A stretch of 64,000 nucleotides of DNA from Gigaspora margarita (GCA_009809945.1 WTPW01000622.1:1-64000); one strand, 5' to 3'. Counted from the first letter of the stretch, positions 48,709 through 60,285 are shown. The notes: generated by a model not told the origin, from the letters alone. Translations and numbers: made by a program.

Positions 48709-49300
48709 ATAAGGTAGAAAGGGGTAATTTGGCGAAGAGAGGTAATTTGGCGAATTTTGGTATCAAATGATCTAATGATCAGAATCGAATACTTTTTATA
48801 TCATTCGATTCACCTCGATGAGATGAATCGAATGGTACCAAGCTCACCTGGTTCTGATCACTAGGTCACAAGATATTTTCAATTCTTTGTTATTTTTACA
48901 CTTCGCCAAATTACCTCTCAAGGATCATTTTGGTGCAACATATAATCAATGATTTTTTGTGATCCAGTAATTAGAATCGGATAAACTTTATATAATTCGA
49001 TTCATCTCATCGAGACGAATTGAATAGTATAAAAATTATTCATTCTGACCACTGGATCACACAAGATACCATCAATTCGCCAAATTACCCCTACTCTCTA
49101 AAATTTAAGCTTTTTGATACAACGTATAATACATTTAATATCACTTTAAAACAAGATATTATATTACTGATTTTTTTATAAAATAATTCTAAATCATATA
49201 TAAAGTTAAATACAAAAAATAAAAAAATTTTTAATATTAAAATAAAAAAGTTTTTATATTAGTTATATTAAGTTCGCCAAATTACTCCTTTTTACCTTAT
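48709..49300. mobile_element. TIR element with AAGGTA..GTAATTTGGCGAA ends
   Basis: The left end AAGGTAGAAAGGGGTAATTT matches the complement of the right end (TTCGCCAAATTACTCC..TACCTT) with two differences in 26 bases. A third CGCCAAATTACCCC lies inside at 49079. Two copies of a palindromic module (ATTCGATTCAnCTC..GAATCGAAT) fill the interior near 48765-48880 and 48945-49065. The target duplication is not clear. Non-coding. Confidence 0.7.
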
Positions 49301-49383
49301 GATTAATTTATTTATTGCAATCATTAATCACATTGTTAATCAGAAATTTAGTATTAATTATTTTTACTATAATCAGGAATTGT

Positions 49384-49650
49384 CTAAAGCCAGATGCATT
49401 TATGTGATAGAAAGCCAAAGAAATTTTAAAATTTGATCTTTACGGATTAGTCTGACAAGACAAAAACAAAGAAAAAAAGTAAAAAATGCTAAAAATACAA
49501 AAAACTAGTATTTAAACCTGTCTAAGAGCATTAATAAAAATTGTTAAGAAGACAATTATACTTATAAGTTAAGCTGTAAACCTAACTTAACTAACCCTTA
49601 CCCTAATTTTAATTAAATAATCAAAAACATATAAACATATCTGGCTTTAG
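49384..49650. mobile_element. MITE with CTAAAGCCAGAT ends and CCCTAA tract
   Basis: CTAAAGCCAGATGCATTTAT at 49384 faces the complement ending ATATCTGGCTTTAG at 49650. The spacer at 49565-49605 has CCTAACTTAACTAACCCTTA-type telomere-like words. Non-coding. Confidence 0.6.
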
Positions 49651-50129
49651 CATCCCCTATAATTGATATTTTAAGATTCATAGATTTTTGCCAATTTATA
49701 AAGTTCATAAATCATAATCACTTCTAATTTTTTATTTGATTTGGTTAGTGGAAACAGTAAGTAAATAAATAATTATAAAAAATTAAATAATTATTAATCA
49801 TTACCAAATTCATCACATATCTCACTAATTTTCTGAAATTTAGATTTTAGCATCAACTTTCATATTTATTTAATAGCCAGTTGCTTACTTTAATCCCATT
49901 TGCTTTTTTTTTATCATTCTTTTATTTCTTGCATTTTTTTTACTATCATTATTAAACTTTATAAATTAAAATAGCTAAATTAGTTTATCTTCTTGCTAGA
50001 AATAGCTTTAAAATAAAAATTTGACCCACAAAATAGACTATACTAGATTAATTTATGGAACTAATAGACCATAACATCTTAATACCATTTAGATTAATTC
50101 ATTCATGCTAATTTAGTAAATAAAAAGAA
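49651..50129. other. Intergenic, no feature recognised
   Basis: AT-rich with no gene. It may contain the further decayed end of the Sel1 relic on the minus strand. Confidence 0.35.
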
Positions 50130-51240
50130 AACTTATATTCATCTTTTTCATAACAACTCTATTTCAATAATGATAAAGATTTATGTAGCATCTATCTTTG
50201 CAAATTTCAATAATGGATTTTCATTCTTTTTATCTTCTATTTCAGTATAATTTTGATAATAGACGAACACTCTATGTTTATTCTTTTTAACTCCAATTCT
50301 ATTAGCTTTTCCATCTCCGCAGATGCTTGATGTTTACGTTCAATTCAGATGATTATATGTTTTATTTCTGCAGTTTGTTAATAATAAATAAATTCTATAC
50401 TTATCTAAATATCTTATATTCATCTTTTCAACTCCAATTTCATTTTTAATTATAATATAGCAATATCCAACCTGAAATGTTCCATTAGTACTATATTACC
50501 TATCTGCAAATTTTTGATAATAAGAATGTCTTATGTCATCCTCTTCAACTACAATTCTATCCTGGCAACAATATCTGATCCATTAGCATACCCATTTTTG
50601 CAGATTTTTATAATGTTCGAACAATATGACTTATGTTCATTCTTTTCAACTCCAATTTCTTTTTATCAAAACCTGGAATATTCTATTAGTTTACTCACCT
50701 TTGCAGATTTTTGTTAATAAAGGATATCATATATTCATCTTTCAGTTTTTGTAAGAATGCCTTGTGTTCATTCTAATAATAATATCAAATGTTATATGTC
50801 TAACATTTTCATTTATTTCTACAGATTTTGATAATAATTGAATGCTATGTCTTATATTCATCCTTTTTAACACCAATTCCTTGATATTTAACTCAGAATT
50901 TTCTATCTGTTTTACTCCAATTCCATTCTGATACAATATCCAACCTGAATATTTCTTTAGCATCACCAATATCTACAGATTTTGTATTTTTTTTAAACTC
51001 CAACTCTATTCTAATAACAATATCTAATATTATAAGTTCTAATAGCATCACCAATTTCTGCAGTTTTCAGAGTTTTTGTTAATAATTGAATATTATGCCA
51101 TATATTACTCCTATGCTTTTTTGATAACAGTATCCAAATAACAACTATTAGCATTACCTATCTCTATTGATTTTGGTAATAAAGAATGTCTTATATTTAT
51201 TCTTTTTAACTTCAATTTAGTGTATTCTGTAAATCACAAT
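50130..51240 (-). pseudogene. Heavily decayed Sel1-repeat array
   Basis: On the minus strand, repeats of the nucleotide pattern GGAATTGGAGTTAAAAAGAA..AAACATAGAGT..TTATTATCAAAA..CTGCAGA appear about ten times in shifting frames, giving pieces such as NGIGVKQIENSE and KNKHRVFVYYQ. This is the same repeat as in the kinase genes, decayed beyond any continuous frame. Many changes are C-to-T or G-to-A. No kinase domain is visible nearby. Confidence 0.65.
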
Positions 51241-52129
51241 ACAAATTTATTAAATTCTTAGTAATTTTTAGATCTTAATTAATATTTGCTTTTTTTAATC
51301 AAGATACTCTATAAAAAAGTAGTACAGATTGTGGTACAAGTTGGTATTCAGAATGCTCAAAATAGCACGGATCTTGTGGCATGCACAGGAATGTTTTATG
51401 GAATAGCATGTAAAATAGCATGGACATTATGCCAAAGGGTAGCATGTCATAATATTTAATATGAAATAGTATGTTCAGATAACATGTATGTGTATATTGT
51501 ACACATGTTGGCTCATTTTGTAGAGATTAAAAGATCAGTAAAAGATTTTTTAAAAAAAGAGCGTTCTCATGATTTTACTGATGAAGCTTTCCTGTAAATC
51601 TTAACAAAAAAATTTCTTACAAAATTTTGTTTTATATACAGTTAGTTTGTTTATCTTATTTTGTTTACTTATGAAATTTATATTTTAATAGTTAATCCAA
51701 ATCATTATCGTGGTGGCATATGTATTTATATTCATTATCTGTGCCAAATCTCATACCGATTTGACTGTTAACTGCTACAAAACCTGAGCCATTTACAGTT
51801 TAATTGGCACAGGCATATATGGTTCCATACAGTCTGCAAAATCTGTACCAATTCAGACCATGCCCGTACAAATCTGAATTTTGACTAGTGCTACAAATGC
51901 CTGGTTCTATATGATGCAACTTGTATCAATCTGGTCCAATTTGCTTATAGGGATATGCCTCAATATAAATAAGACTTTCATAAAGAGCTTATTCATTTCA
52001 GGTCTCAATCTGCTCTTCGACCTGTACTAGTCAATGCATAAATTTATTTTGAAGATGCTTATTCAAAAATCAAGTGACAATAACCACAAGAGCTTAAATG
52101 ATGGATTTGATTGTCCAGGTAATTATTAG
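51241..52129. other. Intergenic between Sel1 relics
   Basis: No gene. 51355-51480 has repeated ATAGCATG words; 51740-51960 repeats TCTGTACCAATTCAGACC-like words. It could be an insertion separating the two Sel1 fragments. Confidence 0.4.
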
Positions 52130-52345
52130 AACATCCAACATCTTAATCATTTTAAACTTATTTCAATAGCAACATACAATATTAGCAGTATCACCTATCT
52201 TTGTAGATTTTGATAATAAATAAATACAATGCCTTATGTTTATTTTTTTTAATTTGAAATAACATTGCCCATCTTTATAGATTTTTGATAACAATGCCCT
52301 TTCCNTTTCAACTTAATTCCATGCCAATAACAATATCCAACATTA
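52130..52345 (-). pseudogene. Sel1-repeat fragment
   Basis: Minus-strand IYNVGYCYWHGIKLK (near 52350-52305), then GHCYQKSIKMGN and more degenerate units to 52130. It probably belongs to the array at 50130-51240 with about 0.9 kb of unrelated sequence between. An N lies at 52305. Confidence 0.6.
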
Positions 52346-52560
52346 TATATTCTAATAGGATCATCTATTTTTGCAAATTTTTGTTTAATTTTAAATAAAA
52401 TTGTGTTATATATAAAACAATATAAATACAATATATAGTATTAAATAATATATATCAATAAATATTAATAAATAGCAAGTATATACTATAACAGATAAAA
52501 TATAATATTATATTATAATACAATATAAAGCCCAGATATGCATCTGGCTTTTTTGTAATA

Positions 52561-52956
52561 TGGTGCAAGAAGCCTATACTTGACATGTTTCAATTTTTAA
52601 ATTACTATAATTTTTTATACAAGTGTTTTTTAAAAAACTGACCAGTAACTTTGTAGAGCAATATTAGTTCTATAAGTTTGGCAAATATTTTTTTGAAAAA
52701 CCTTCTCTATGAAAAGTTGATATGTTTTAAAGATTACTATTGTTTTATAGATAATTACTATGTGTTTCAATTTTAATTAACTTTAAAATGCTATAACTTT
52801 TTATAAAGGCAACATTTTAAAAATCTGACCAGTAACTTTGTTCATTATAAAATGCTTTGCAAATTTGCCAAATAGCTTTTAAAAATATTGTCTATAAAAA
52901 GTTGATGCATTTTAAAGTTATACTTTTTTATTGTCGAGTATAGGCTTCTTGCACCA
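52561..52956. mobile_element. TA-flanked MITE, TGGTGCAAGAAGCC ends
   Basis: TGGTGCAAGAAGCCTATACT and its complement at the right (AGTATAGGCTTCTTGCACCA ending at 52956) match closely over 25 bp and are flanked by TA (52559-52560 and 52957-52958). The interior contains two direct copies of a block with CTGACCAGTAACTTTGT and GAAAAGTTGAT. Non-coding. Confidence 0.8.
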
Positions 52957-53378
52957 TATGTATCTGATTTTCTTGTGACATGTATTCAGTTTTCTTGTAA
53001 TATTGAAAAAAATAATATATCTATCGTACAAATTAGGTAACTAATATTAATATAATCTGTACTATTTATATTAACAAGTGGTGCCAAAGATCTGTCTATA
53101 ATAAGAGTCAAATTAGTGACTTTTAAGAATTATTTACCAGTAAAACAATTATATCCCTATGAATAAATATAGGTGACCTATCAGTATTCTGATAATTAAC
53201 TAATATGGCTTCATTAAACCTATAAATACAAACAATGATTTTTATAAAGATGTTTTTTTTTATTGTAATATTATACTTGGGTATAACCAAATAAAAAAAA
53301 AATTAAAAAAGAAACAAAGAAATAAACCAAATTTAATTGATTTTCTGACCTTACTTCATCAAATCCTCTATCGAGTTA

Positions 53379-53543
53379 GGGGCATGCCATTTATTATGTA
53401 ATTTTTACTATGGATAAATGGTTAGAGGTAGTGATCACATCTATATATTATATTAATCAATTAGAATTAGATAAAATGATCACACTATACATAAGTAGAG
53501 ATAGCTACTAAGTAAAAATATTATGTAATAAATGGCATGCTTT
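53379..53543. mobile_element. Small TA-flanked MITE, GCATGCCATTTATTA ends
   Basis: GGGGCATGCCATTTATTATG faces the complement ending TAATAAATGGCATGCTTT, with TA on both sides. The first four bases differ between the ends as G-to-A changes. About 165 bp, non-coding. Confidence 0.65.
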
Positions 53544-53649
53544 TATATAATAAAAAAAGTTATTTTGAACATGAACCAACAGTTACTATGAATATTGGAC
53601 AATACACCTTAAATTTGTATATAAATATTAATATATGTACTTTAAATAA

Positions 53650-53950
53650 GTTCGTATTATTTTACTGACAATTACTTCACTGACATAACATTTTACTGAC
53701 AAATACTCACTGACAAGTTCATTTTACCAACAGTTTGTTTCACTGAAGCTCATTTTACTAACAAGTTTTTTTTCAAAAAGCACACTAAATTTATTCCTAA
53801 TTCTACCTAATTCTACTCTGGCCCTAATGACAATAACCGGAATTACTTTGTTAGTAAAATGAGCTTCAGTGAAACAAACTGTCAGTAAAATAAACTTGTT
53901 GGTAAATAATTGTTGGTGAAATGTTATGTCGATAAAGTGATTGTTGATTA
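53650..53950. mobile_element. Foldback element family 2, copy 2 (CpG-depleted)
   Basis: Sibling of 20026-20346, with the same arms and layout. Where copy 1 has CACCGACA, CACCGAAG or TCGGTGAA, this copy mostly has CACTGACA, CACTGAAG or TTAGTAAA. The spacer CCCTAA words are also degraded. Non-coding. Confidence 0.75.
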
Positions 53951-54539
53951 ATTGATTTCTACCTGCTTTAAATTGGTTAAATAGCTTTGAAAGGTTTTAG
54001 AAACTACTATAAAACTTACCTGAACATACCTAGTCAAAGGAAGAAAAGTTTTTTTTTTGATATGAACTTACTAATATAGCAAACACAAGTGCTCATATTG
54101 AAACTACCAAAGATTTTTTTACCATATTATTGATGATGCAAAAAATAGAATATTTAAAAAAGGTTATAAAAAGCTAAATCTTTGTCAAATAAGAAGTTGG
54201 CATTTTATCTTTATTAACAAACTCTGCTCACAAGCTGAATTAATACAATGTGAAGTCAAAATCAAAGATGAACTAGCATCTATTCAATTAAGAAAATGTA
54301 AAATATCTCAAGATTTCATTGGCTAGATTGTTATGGATATATGCAAAAAAAAAACAAAAGCTCAGAAAAAAATATATAAATTTTTAAGATATATTGCCAA
54401 AAATAAGCAGAATTAAAAGGTTGTAATTTTTAAATAAATTAATTATTAATGAGTATAAAAGGGTTAACAAATAGTGATGATTTCAAAAGTTAGAAATTTA
54501 ATCATCAATCTTTTACACAAGCAATTTTATCACTGAGTT

Positions 54540-55400
54540 TTTAATGATAAAGCAGTTAAATGGACAATTTTGTTGTTTGCAGAGTTAGACAGATATTGAA
54601 AGTCTCTTGGTTAAGCTAATAGTAATGGTAATAAATGAACATTGATAACTGATTTCTCAAAATGGTTTTATAAATTCACTAATGATGTGATTGTAGTTTT
54701 AACCACTTGTGAATGTTCTTATTCTATAGGATTATATTATAATATTCTAAGCCTTATAAAAGTATTATACCCAGTGTTGGAAATTAATATTCTCAGAGTT
54801 CTCATAAGAACACTATTATAAATTTGTGAACAGTATAAATTTTTTACTGTTTACTATTAAAAAAGTTTTTGAGAACAGTAAAATAATAATACTGTTCTCA
54901 TAAATATATAATAATTAGCTATATAATTTTATGTCAAACCAAAAAATAATAAAAATCCTTATTTAATTTTTATAGTTGTGGTTTTAATTTGCTATATTAA
55001 TATTATTTGAGGTTATACTTCATATTTATAGTATTCTACTAGTTTGTTTTTTTTTTTTTTTTTTTTTTTTAGTAAGTATAAGTGAGAACAATAACCAATA
55101 GTTTGAGAACACTTGTAGCTATTATACGGTTTTCATGAGAACAGTGTTTGAGCCTAAAATTTCCAACATTGATTATACCCTGTTGCATTAATTAAAGATT
55201 CAGATAGATTTGTTAAAGGGATAAATCTGGGTCTATTTATCTGATATTATGTTACATTTATTAGAGGTAAAGCAAATGAGATATTAAAACATCGAGATTT
55301 CATATTTAAAAAGTTGGATAAAATTATTAAAAAGAGAAGACAAGAAGTAGAAATGATGCAGAATAAAGATCTAAAAAATGGCATGTTACTTCTTTAATTA
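54540..55400 (+). pseudogene. Cytochrome P450-like relic (N-terminal/central part), split by a hAT element
   Basis: With the 400-bp hAT element (54772-55171) and one copy of its target duplication removed, a single plus-strand frame runs from about 54540 to 55400. Segments include DFSKWFYKFTNDVIVVLTT, YYNILSLIKVLYPVALI, RGKANEILKHRDFIFKKLD and KIIKKRRQEVEM. I recognise the pattern from the region before the I-helix of P450s expanded in Glomeromycota. Five or so in-frame stops occur; one (TGA before YYVTFIRGK) fits a former CGA. Downstream I see no heme loop FxxGxRxCxG, so the C-terminal half is missing. Coding-like but unassigned sequence lies upstream at 54110-54330. Confidence 0.5.
54772..55171. 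mobile_element. hAT-like MITE, 400 bp
   Basis: Ends CAGTGTTGGAAATT and AATTTCCAACATTG (one mismatch), flanked by a perfect 8-bp duplication ATTATACC (54764-54771 and 55172-55179). CAGTGTTGG with an 8-bp duplication is typical of hAT. A poly-T run lies inside near 55050. It interrupts the P450-like relic in frame. Confidence 0.88.
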
Positions 55401-56409
55401 TTGCTGATATCTGGCTATATTAGCATCTTTTTTTTAAATTTTTGAACCTATATATTTAATATTAAAATGCCTCTGGTTAAACTGATCTGAATATATCAAA
55501 ATATAGTGAAATGGACATTCACAGGCCCATTATATCTATCTGAAACAGAAAGTCCAATTTCATATATTAATAAAATTGCTTTTAAATTTCTCAACTAAAT
55601 TTCTTGGAGGGCATATAGGTTATCCTTGGACAAATGAGAAGCATCTTATATTTAAATTGACACTTTTGCATACTTTCTCTGTTACTATTCTCTAAAACTA
55701 TTTATCATAAGAAAAAATGGACAAGGTTCACTATGGTACAAATTTTCTTTAACAAAATTGGAAAGATGCAATCAATACTCTGAAAGATTTAAACCTTTAA
55801 CTTAATAATTTTGAATCAGAAGAAAAAAACATTTGGCAAAATAATGTCCCAAAAAATTTTTTTTCAATCTGAATTAAAAGAAAGGTATTAGAATATACAC
55901 TTTGCAAGATTATCACTCTGACTTAATTGATTCTTAGCTTTAATAAACTTGAGTTAAAAGATGGAAAAACATTAGCAATTTTACTTTGAAAAAATACTAT
56001 AATAATATTCACATGCTTGAGTTATTTAATCAAAAGACAAAATGCCAAATTATAGTTGTCATTTAGTAGTATAAAAGATTCTCTTTGCTAATATAAGGCC
56101 ATGCAAAGTTAATTTTTGTTTTGCATAATATGGTATTTTTTAAAATTTCTAATAGCATTTTTTTTTTTAAAGGATAATATAGAATCAGAAAATTTGCATT
56201 TTTTCAGGTCTATTAGGTAATTTCAGAAAATTAAGGCCACCATTAGCTGACACTAGAGAAAAAATTAAATAGCAAAATGGAATAATTGATACAATTGAAT
56301 TATTTTTGGAAAATTAGGTCAGTGGCCTAAATAATCTCAATATACATACTAAATGTTATCTTTTATTTTAAACTAATATTTTTATATATCTTTGATTTAT
56401 ATTAAAAAT
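55401..56409. other. AT-rich stretch with weak coding relics
   Basis: Plus-strand pieces such as FTGPLYLSETESPISYINK (near 55530) and EYTLCKI (near 55890) suggest decayed coding sequence, but no frame is continuous and I recognise no family. Confidence 0.35.
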
Positions 56410-56525
56410 TCAGGTTGGGGTCAGAATTAGGTTTGGTTGGATCAGGTCCAGATCAGGTTGAAGCAGTGTTAAAATGACAACTTGAAAGTTTTTTATCCTG
56501 ACTCAACCTGACCTGTTCAATATAG
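56410..56525. repeat. CpG-poor relative of the TCGGGTTCAGG tract
   Basis: TTCAGGTTGGGGTCAG..TCAGGTTGAAG..TTGAAAGTTTTT..CCTGACTC parallels 20725-20815 with CG mostly turned to TG or CA. It ends in the same hairpin pattern. Confidence 0.5.
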
Positions 56526-56600
56526 ATAAGCAATTTGGCATCAGATATCTGATAATCATACATAGGAACTGCAAAAATTTTGCAGACACATAATAATATA

Positions 56601-56803
56601 CAGTTAACTCTCCCTAATCTGAACTGCTGGGACTGCTTTTTTTTACTATATAAAAATTTGAAAAAGTTTAGCTTTCAAAAAGTTATATATAGCTTATCCA
56701 AACTTTATAATAAAATTTACAAATGTTCTAGGAGATTTTGTTCAGTTTAGAGAGAGTTTAATAGTGTTCAGTTTAGAAAGGTTCAAATTAGGAGAGGCGA
56801 CTG
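56601..56803. mobile_element. TA-flanked MITE, CAGTTAACTCTCCCTAAT ends
   Basis: CAGTTAACTCTCCCTAATCT faces the complement ending ATTAGGAGAGGCGACTG, with TA on both sides (56599-56600, 56804-56805). TTCAGTTTAGA words repeat near the right end. The end type resembles pogo/Tigger. About 203 bp, non-coding. Confidence 0.7.
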
Positions 56804-56805
56804 TA

Positions 56806-57640
56806 TGCTAAATTTCTATTGGCTAAAAAAATTGCAATATGTCATTGCATTTTTTGATTAAAAAGCTAACTTTTGATATTAGGGTAAGGGTGAGTATTTG
56901 GATAACATTAGCAAAAGCTTTATATATAGCAAAATTTTGCAAGAAGCTTTTTTGTTAAAACACAAAAAGTAGTTGTATAAACCAAATTTTTATTATAGAT
57001 AATTTTTGAAAAAGCTGTCTATTTTGTTTTATTTTCACATTATATCTGATTCTGTGCTATGATTGCTCAAATCACATGTCTCAAAATTTTTATATAGTTC
57101 CTAAACATAGCAGGCTTTTATTTTATTTGCCAATTTTTGTAAATTAACCCATGATATAATAAAAATTTTATTGGTCAATTGAAATTAATTGAAGTTTTAA
57201 ATATTATAGTAAATTATCGCAAAGAAAAAGAAAAAAACTGATATTTATAAAAATAATTATCAATAATAAAATTAATCTTAGCAAAAGTCTTTATAATAAA
57301 ATTTTGATAACTTTAAATCTAAAACTATAATCTTGTTGTGGACAAAATTTCAACAAACCAAAATTTTATTAAAGAAATAATTCTAATATATTAAGAAAAA
57401 AAAATTCAAAAACAAACTAAAAATGAAAAGTACAAGAAATAAATATTTGAACTTATTCTAGAACATTAATAGCTAATAAAAAAATAATTAAAAACAACTT
57501 TTAGTGCCACTTCAATATCAAACTAATCTTTAAATTTATTTAATAAATATTATACAGTTATAGTACCACTACTTTGCTTTAATCTTCTCATGAATCTATT
57601 AACCTTATAACTCTAAACTTTATATTCTTAGCCTATATTA
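56806..57640. other. Intergenic, no gene recognised
   Basis: AT-rich. A TTAGGGTAAGGGTGAG tract at 56879-56894 is the only notable word. Confidence 0.4.
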
Positions 57641-57642
57641 TA

Positions 57643-58894
57643 CCATATTACCGCGAAATAATGCGCACCTGCGCGGTGATTCGATCACCTGTGCGCTATT
57701 TTGAGTGCGCACATGTGCGCTATTTTGAGGTAACCTGATTTTTTAAGCAAATATGTATAAGATATTCAAAATAGCGCCCATGTGCAGTATATGAATATTT
57801 ATTTAAAAATGAAAAGCCTGTCAACGAAGTGACAGGGCGATCATTATTGTGAGATCAGATGACTTTATGTCCAATTATGTACAGGTTTTGTTATGTATCC
57901 TTTTATGGTTATTCTTTGATTATTGTGGTGAGATTTTGTAACTTGTATTTACAGGTAATTTAAGATTTGCATATGATTTTAAATTCACATGGTTATGATT
58001 GTTAGATCGGTAATAGGGGTAAGGGATAATAACTGTGGCCAAGTATGAACCAGTGATACGGGAGGAGTATTTAAGGCCAAGAATCTTAGTGAAGAAGGTT
58101 ATCTTTCTTTTCGCTATCACTTGCCTTGTGAAGGCTGGCTCTATCTTTCTCCCTTACCCACCTGAATTCAAGCACGCAGTGTTGTTTTTTTTATTATACC
58201 AGGCTCCACGGCTGCATTAGCAGTGCAAGGACCTGTTGAGTACCTGGCTCCATGGCTGCAAGTGGCAGTGCAAGGACCAGAGGTAGTTGGCTCCGTGGCT
58301 GCAAGTGGCAGTTCAATGACCAGTTGTTGTATTTGGCTCTACGACTGCGAGTGGCAGTGCAAGGACCAGTTGTTGTATTTGGCTCCACAGCTGCAAGTGG
58401 CAGTGCAAGGACCAGTTGCTGTATTTGGCTCCACGGCTGCAAGTGGCAGTGCAAGGACCATAAGAATGAACCTCGCTCAAATTGGCAGGAACATAGTTAC
58501 CGATTCTCTTTACAGCTATGGGAAGATTTGATGGTTTCTCTAAATATGAAGAAATTTTATCCGTGAATGGTTTCGGATCGTCTCTTTACCTAGGAACAGA
58601 CAGAGCATTATAGGTGTCCCTTTCGTTTGCTGTTGTGATGAATATATGTATCTGTAGTGGGAAATGCGATTATATATTAGAGCTGCCAAGGGTAGCGAAC
58701 CCTTATCCCATATGTTTTCCAGATATGTTAAATAAAGTTATTCAGTTTGTTTGAATAAAGTCAGTTAATCGAGCTATATATGGTGTGCGCTATTTTGGAA
58801 TGCGCATGGGCGTTATTTTGAAACCCAGTATGCTATTTTTAGGGGATGCAATTTTCAAAATAACGCCCATAATCATTATTTCATGGTAATATGG
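57643..58894. mobile_element. 1.25 kb TA-flanked TIR element with GC-richer cargo
   Basis: CCATATTACCGCGAAATAAT faces the complement ending ATTATTTCATGGTAATATGG, flanked by TA (57641-57642 and 58895-58896). GCGCTATTTTGA words or their complement lie near both ends (57696, 57716, 57764, 58786 and degenerate at 58808, 58855), as expected for subterminal transposase binding sites. The interior (57820-58760) is clearly GC-richer than its surroundings, contains the 46-bp minisatellite and ends with two AATAAAGT words that could be poly-A signals. Short frames exist on both strands but none looks like a known protein. It may be a captured gene or a transcribed non-coding unit. Confidence 0.65.
58202..58460. 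repeat. 46-bp minisatellite, about 5.7 units
   Basis: Units start at 58202, 58246, 58289, 58335, 58381 and 58427, spacings 44, 43, 46, 46 and 46. Consensus GGCTCCACGGCTGCAAGTGG-CAGTGCAAGGACCAGTTG-TTGTATTT. It is related to the array at 15825-16830. The two overlapping open frames on the plus strand are products of the repeat. Confidence 0.88.
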
Positions 58895-58896
58895 TA

Positions 58897-59190
58897 GTCA
58901 AGTTTATATTAGTTGTGATTACAAAGAATAAGTTTTTATAAAATATATAAAATATGGCTTAAATTGCCAAGTTTAATTGATTTATTGTATCTATAAGTTA
59001 AACTTGAATATTCAAACATACTTTTCATCTAACTTCTGAATTACTTTGCAGATTACCAAATTACTTTGATAGTTTATAGACCAGAAGGTACTCTTTTACT
59101 TTTTTTTGGTATCGAGTTTGGGCAATTTGTCTTTGTAGTTACCAACCCATTTTTTGTAACTACAAAACATTACACTACCATGTGAAACAT
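58897..59190. other. Intergenic, no feature recognised
   Basis: Short AT-rich spacer between the TIR element and the decayed Helitron relative. Confidence 0.35.
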
Positions 59191-60005
59191 ATAATACTAC
59201 AATTTTTTATTTCATTCTTCAATCTATAGATCAATTTTGTTATTCACTATTCATCATTAAGATAATTCTGTCTTTCTTCAATTTACAAATTTAGTGCTGC
59301 CATATTCATTTTTTGTATTTATTTGTATCTATAATATAATATATATACAATTTTCATTTTTCTGTTCAACTCATCAACTTATAGATCATTCTGCCATTTG
59401 TTAACTTGCAAATTTAATATGCACTACTTTTATTTCTTGCATTAATCATCTTTAAAAAGTCTATTATTTTTCTATATACTATTACTAGGAACTAAGTGCA
59501 TGGTATATGTTTCTGTACAAATCTGTGCTTTTTGATTGGATATTTCTTTTTTAAATACATTATATATTTATTTATGTATTTATTGGCAAACTAATTTCTA
59601 CAAACCCAGGTTTTTTAATATAACTAATTGCATATGGACTTTTATACTAGTACGTATATGTGGGTCAATTTTTTCTTAATTTGCACATGGTTTTCTACCT
59701 AAGTATGTGTCAATTTTTTTCAAATTTGCATCTGGGTTTCTTTACTCCACATATATGTAGATCGCTTTTCTCTAATTCATTTTCAGATTTACCTGTTTAT
59801 GCGCATGCATGTTACTAGTACAAATACTGATTTAATTAATATGTAATGGCACATTTCATTGGTGTGGTCTGGTCGATATTCTATATAAATATAAAAATTT
59901 ATTATTTAAATTTTTATATAGATCTAAAATGTTATTTTTGTACCATAATTCTTTGCAGATTTAAATAGATATATAGCCTTAATGGCTTATTTTAGAAAAA
60001 AAATA
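59191..60005 (+). mobile_element. Decayed relative of the Helitron 5' region
   Basis: It aligns in order with about 28670-29515 of the Helitron: ATTTCATTCTTCAA..GTAGATC near 59205, ACTAGGAAC..GTGCATG near 59487, TTTTTGATTGGATATTTCTT near 59529, GTGGGTCAATTTTTTCTTAA near 59660, and TAGCCTTAATGGCT near 59972. Most differences are C-to-T or G-to-A. No 3' hairpin or CTAG end was found, so it is truncated. Confidence 0.65.
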
Positions 60006-60285
60006 TTTTAAGGACTAATATTATGTCATTACAAATAAAGTCAAAGAACTTTTTTTATTTAAATATAAATCAATTCCTTTTTAAAATAATAGGTTAAAAA
60101 AAATTTTTTTAAGAAATAGTTCTATAAATTGGTTTATAAAAACATCATAATAATCTTTACTTAGCCATTAAGGCTGTACAGTACATCTATTTGAAATCTA
60201 CAATAATTATAGCACAAAAATAAAAACTGAGATCTAAATATAAATTTTAAATATTAAACTTTTATATTATACTATATATCAGATA
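59895..60285. repeat. Inverted repeat around AGCCTTAATGGCT
   Basis: TATAGATCT..TTATTTTTGTACCATAAT..AGCCTTAATGGCT (about 59929-59986) faces its complement at about 60163-60265. The left arm lies in the Helitron-like relic, so the right arm is a second, inverted piece of it. Confidence 0.5.

Noticed and set aside
58194..58566. Overlapping frames of 86-104 residues on both strands
   Set aside because: All follow the 46-bp minisatellite, whose period is not a multiple of three, and none resembles a protein.
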